From a virus, in IMG/VR virus record IMGVR_UViG_3300008627_000023, positions 1-38,691 of that record: DNA of 38,691 bases. One strand, written 5' to 3'. The position numbers were made by a program, and so were the translations under genes. Below, piece after piece: positions 38,102-38,691 of the stretch (position 1 is its first letter; each line of letters opens with the position of its first letter). The notes beneath the pieces were generated by a model that was not told where the DNA came from, ran no database searches, and saw nothing but the letters and a program-made list of their open reading frames with translations.

Positions 38102-38691
38102 CTGGCAATACTCCTAATTTTTTAGCTGCTGTCTTCCATTGATCTAAACTTAATGAACCCTCTGCGTACACAGTACCTAATTTAGTTAGTACTCCTGCTT
38201 TAGCAAAAGCATCTTTAACTTCATTAGTAGAATCCCCAAATAAGTCTCCCTGTGCTTGAGTTTCTTCTGTTGATTTTACTTCTTTTGTTTCTACTGTAGA
38301 AGTACTTTGTAGTAAATCATTAGGGTCTTGTTTAGTATCAGATTCTGTCCCAGCACCTTTGTTATCTTTTGCTGGGATTTCTTTAGTAGTACTCTTCAAC
38401 AAGTCGTTAGGATCTACTTGGTTTTCTTTGTCTACTTTCTTAGGTTCAGAAGCGTGTTTCTTTTGTGTTTGTTTACTTTTAAGAATTTCATTTACATCTT
38501 TAGCCTCGCCCTCCACAGACTTCGTCTGTTCGGACTCGCCAACTTTTGTAGTATCTTTAGGAGCTGTATCTTCTAATTTAGATATCTTTTGCGTCAGTAG
38601 CTCATTAACATCTCTTTGATGCTTAGAGGTGTCGATACTAGCTTCTGGGTTACTTAATTTAGTTTCAGCAATATTATCTACTAAATCAACA
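38091..38691 (-). CDS. Virion-associated protein with repeated D-x-N-x-L motif, N-terminus outside window
   Basis: The frame is open from the window edge to its stop at 38091, about 199 visible residues. I see no ATG upstream of the GTG at 38516, so the real start lies outside the window. The visible part is hydrophilic, mostly Lys, Glu, Thr, Ser and Asp, hence disordered. A short motif recurs: RDVNELL, KDVNEIL, VDPNDLL and QDPNDLL, with a related VDLVDNI near the edge. The C-terminal 45 residues look folded. It overlaps the vRNAP start by 11 bases, the place of N4 gp51/gp52-type virion proteins. A peptide-docking role is inferred. Confidence 0.75.
   Translation of the reverse strand, partial: VDLVDNIAETKLSNPEASIDTSKHQRDVNELLTQKISKLEDTAPKDTTKVGESEQTKSVEGEAKDVNEILKSKQTQKKHASEPKKVDKENQVDPNDLLKSTTKEIPAKDNKGAGTESDTKQDPNDLLQSTSTVETKEVKSTEETQAQGDLFGDSTNEVKDAFAKAGVLTKLGTVYAEGSLSLDQWKTAAKKLGVLPDGC
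38515..38529 (+). repeat. Inverted repeat resembling the hairpin promoter family (H6)
   Basis: ACAGAC-TTC-GTCTGT is a 6-bp stem with the same TTC loop. It lies inside the coding region of the minus-strand repeat protein and, read as a vRNAP promoter, would point away from that gene with no plus-strand gene behind it. It may be chance or an antisense start. Confidence 0.3.

Noticed and set aside
1-38691. CRISPR array, tRNA genes, insertion sequences or integrase
   Set aside because: I saw no regularly spaced identical repeats with unique spacers, no cloverleaf, no transposase and no integrase motif. Nothing suggests a temperate life cycle.

Overview
The window is phage DNA from an N4-like podovirus (Schitoviridae type), AT-rich and densely packed. 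The call rests on hallmark genes recognised by motif. These are a 2713-residue virion RNA polymerase (vRNAP), a second T7-type RNA polymerase, a family A DNA polymerase, a MoxR-type AAA ATPase paired with a VWA/HExxH protein, a primase-helicase, a RecA/Sak4-like ATPase, an N4 gp45-like SSB, a RuvC-like resolvase and an N4 gp68-like large terminase. Shine-Dalgarno sites and sigma70-like extended -10 boxes suggest a Gram-negative host, but the host cannot be named from sequence alone. N4 gene numbers are analogies from memory; no database was searched.

Layout. Positions 1-6338 (minus strand) hold late structural and packaging genes: tail or fibre proteins, a head-tail adaptor candidate, TerL, a TerS candidate, a GIY-YIG protein and a winged-helix protein. 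Positions 6339-6903 are a gene-free, repeat- and hairpin-rich segment between the late genes and the first plus-strand early gene. In N4 the genome ends lie at this type of junction, so the window probably crosses a circularised or permuted end. Positions 6904-10032 (plus) are short early units with strong terminators, ending in the RNA polymerase gene. Positions 10146-15146 (plus) carry many small accessory genes plus a UvrD-type helicase and a MazG-like protein. Positions 15178-25236 are the replication and metabolism core. Positions 25361-26155 hold two small DNA-binding-type proteins. Positions 26172-26590 are a gene-free, strongly structured stretch, proposed here as a noncoding RNA. Positions 26712-29963 are plus-strand genes including SSB and RuvC, interrupted by two minus-strand genes. 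Positions 29960-38691 (minus) are the giant vRNAP gene and a repeat-containing protein that runs off the window.

The main regulatory signals are of two kinds. First, a family of perfect inverted repeats with a three-base loop (TTC or TCC on the plus strand) lies just upstream of plus-strand genes at 6844, 7238, 10102, 15145 and 28256. N4 vRNAP promoters have this geometry, with a purine loop on the template strand. These sites suggest that vRNAP-type promoters are spread beyond the early region, including before the SSB gene. Second, four mRNA leaders (7646-7693, 14777-14810, 25305-25342, 28280-28330) can each fold into a classical H-type pseudoknot just upstream of a ribosome binding site. 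One of them is in front of the SSB gene. Together with the 26.2-26.6 kb structured region and a leader-peptide hairpin with tandem Trp codons at 26.6 kb, they point to extensive RNA-level control.

A working model: vRNAP is injected with the genome and reads the hairpin promoters. The second RNA polymerase takes over middle transcription. SSB and the host polymerase then serve late minus-strand genes, as in N4. The vRNAP polypeptide also carries two zincin-type peptidase motifs and a nucleotidyltransferase-like module, so it may deliver more than transcription activity into the cell.
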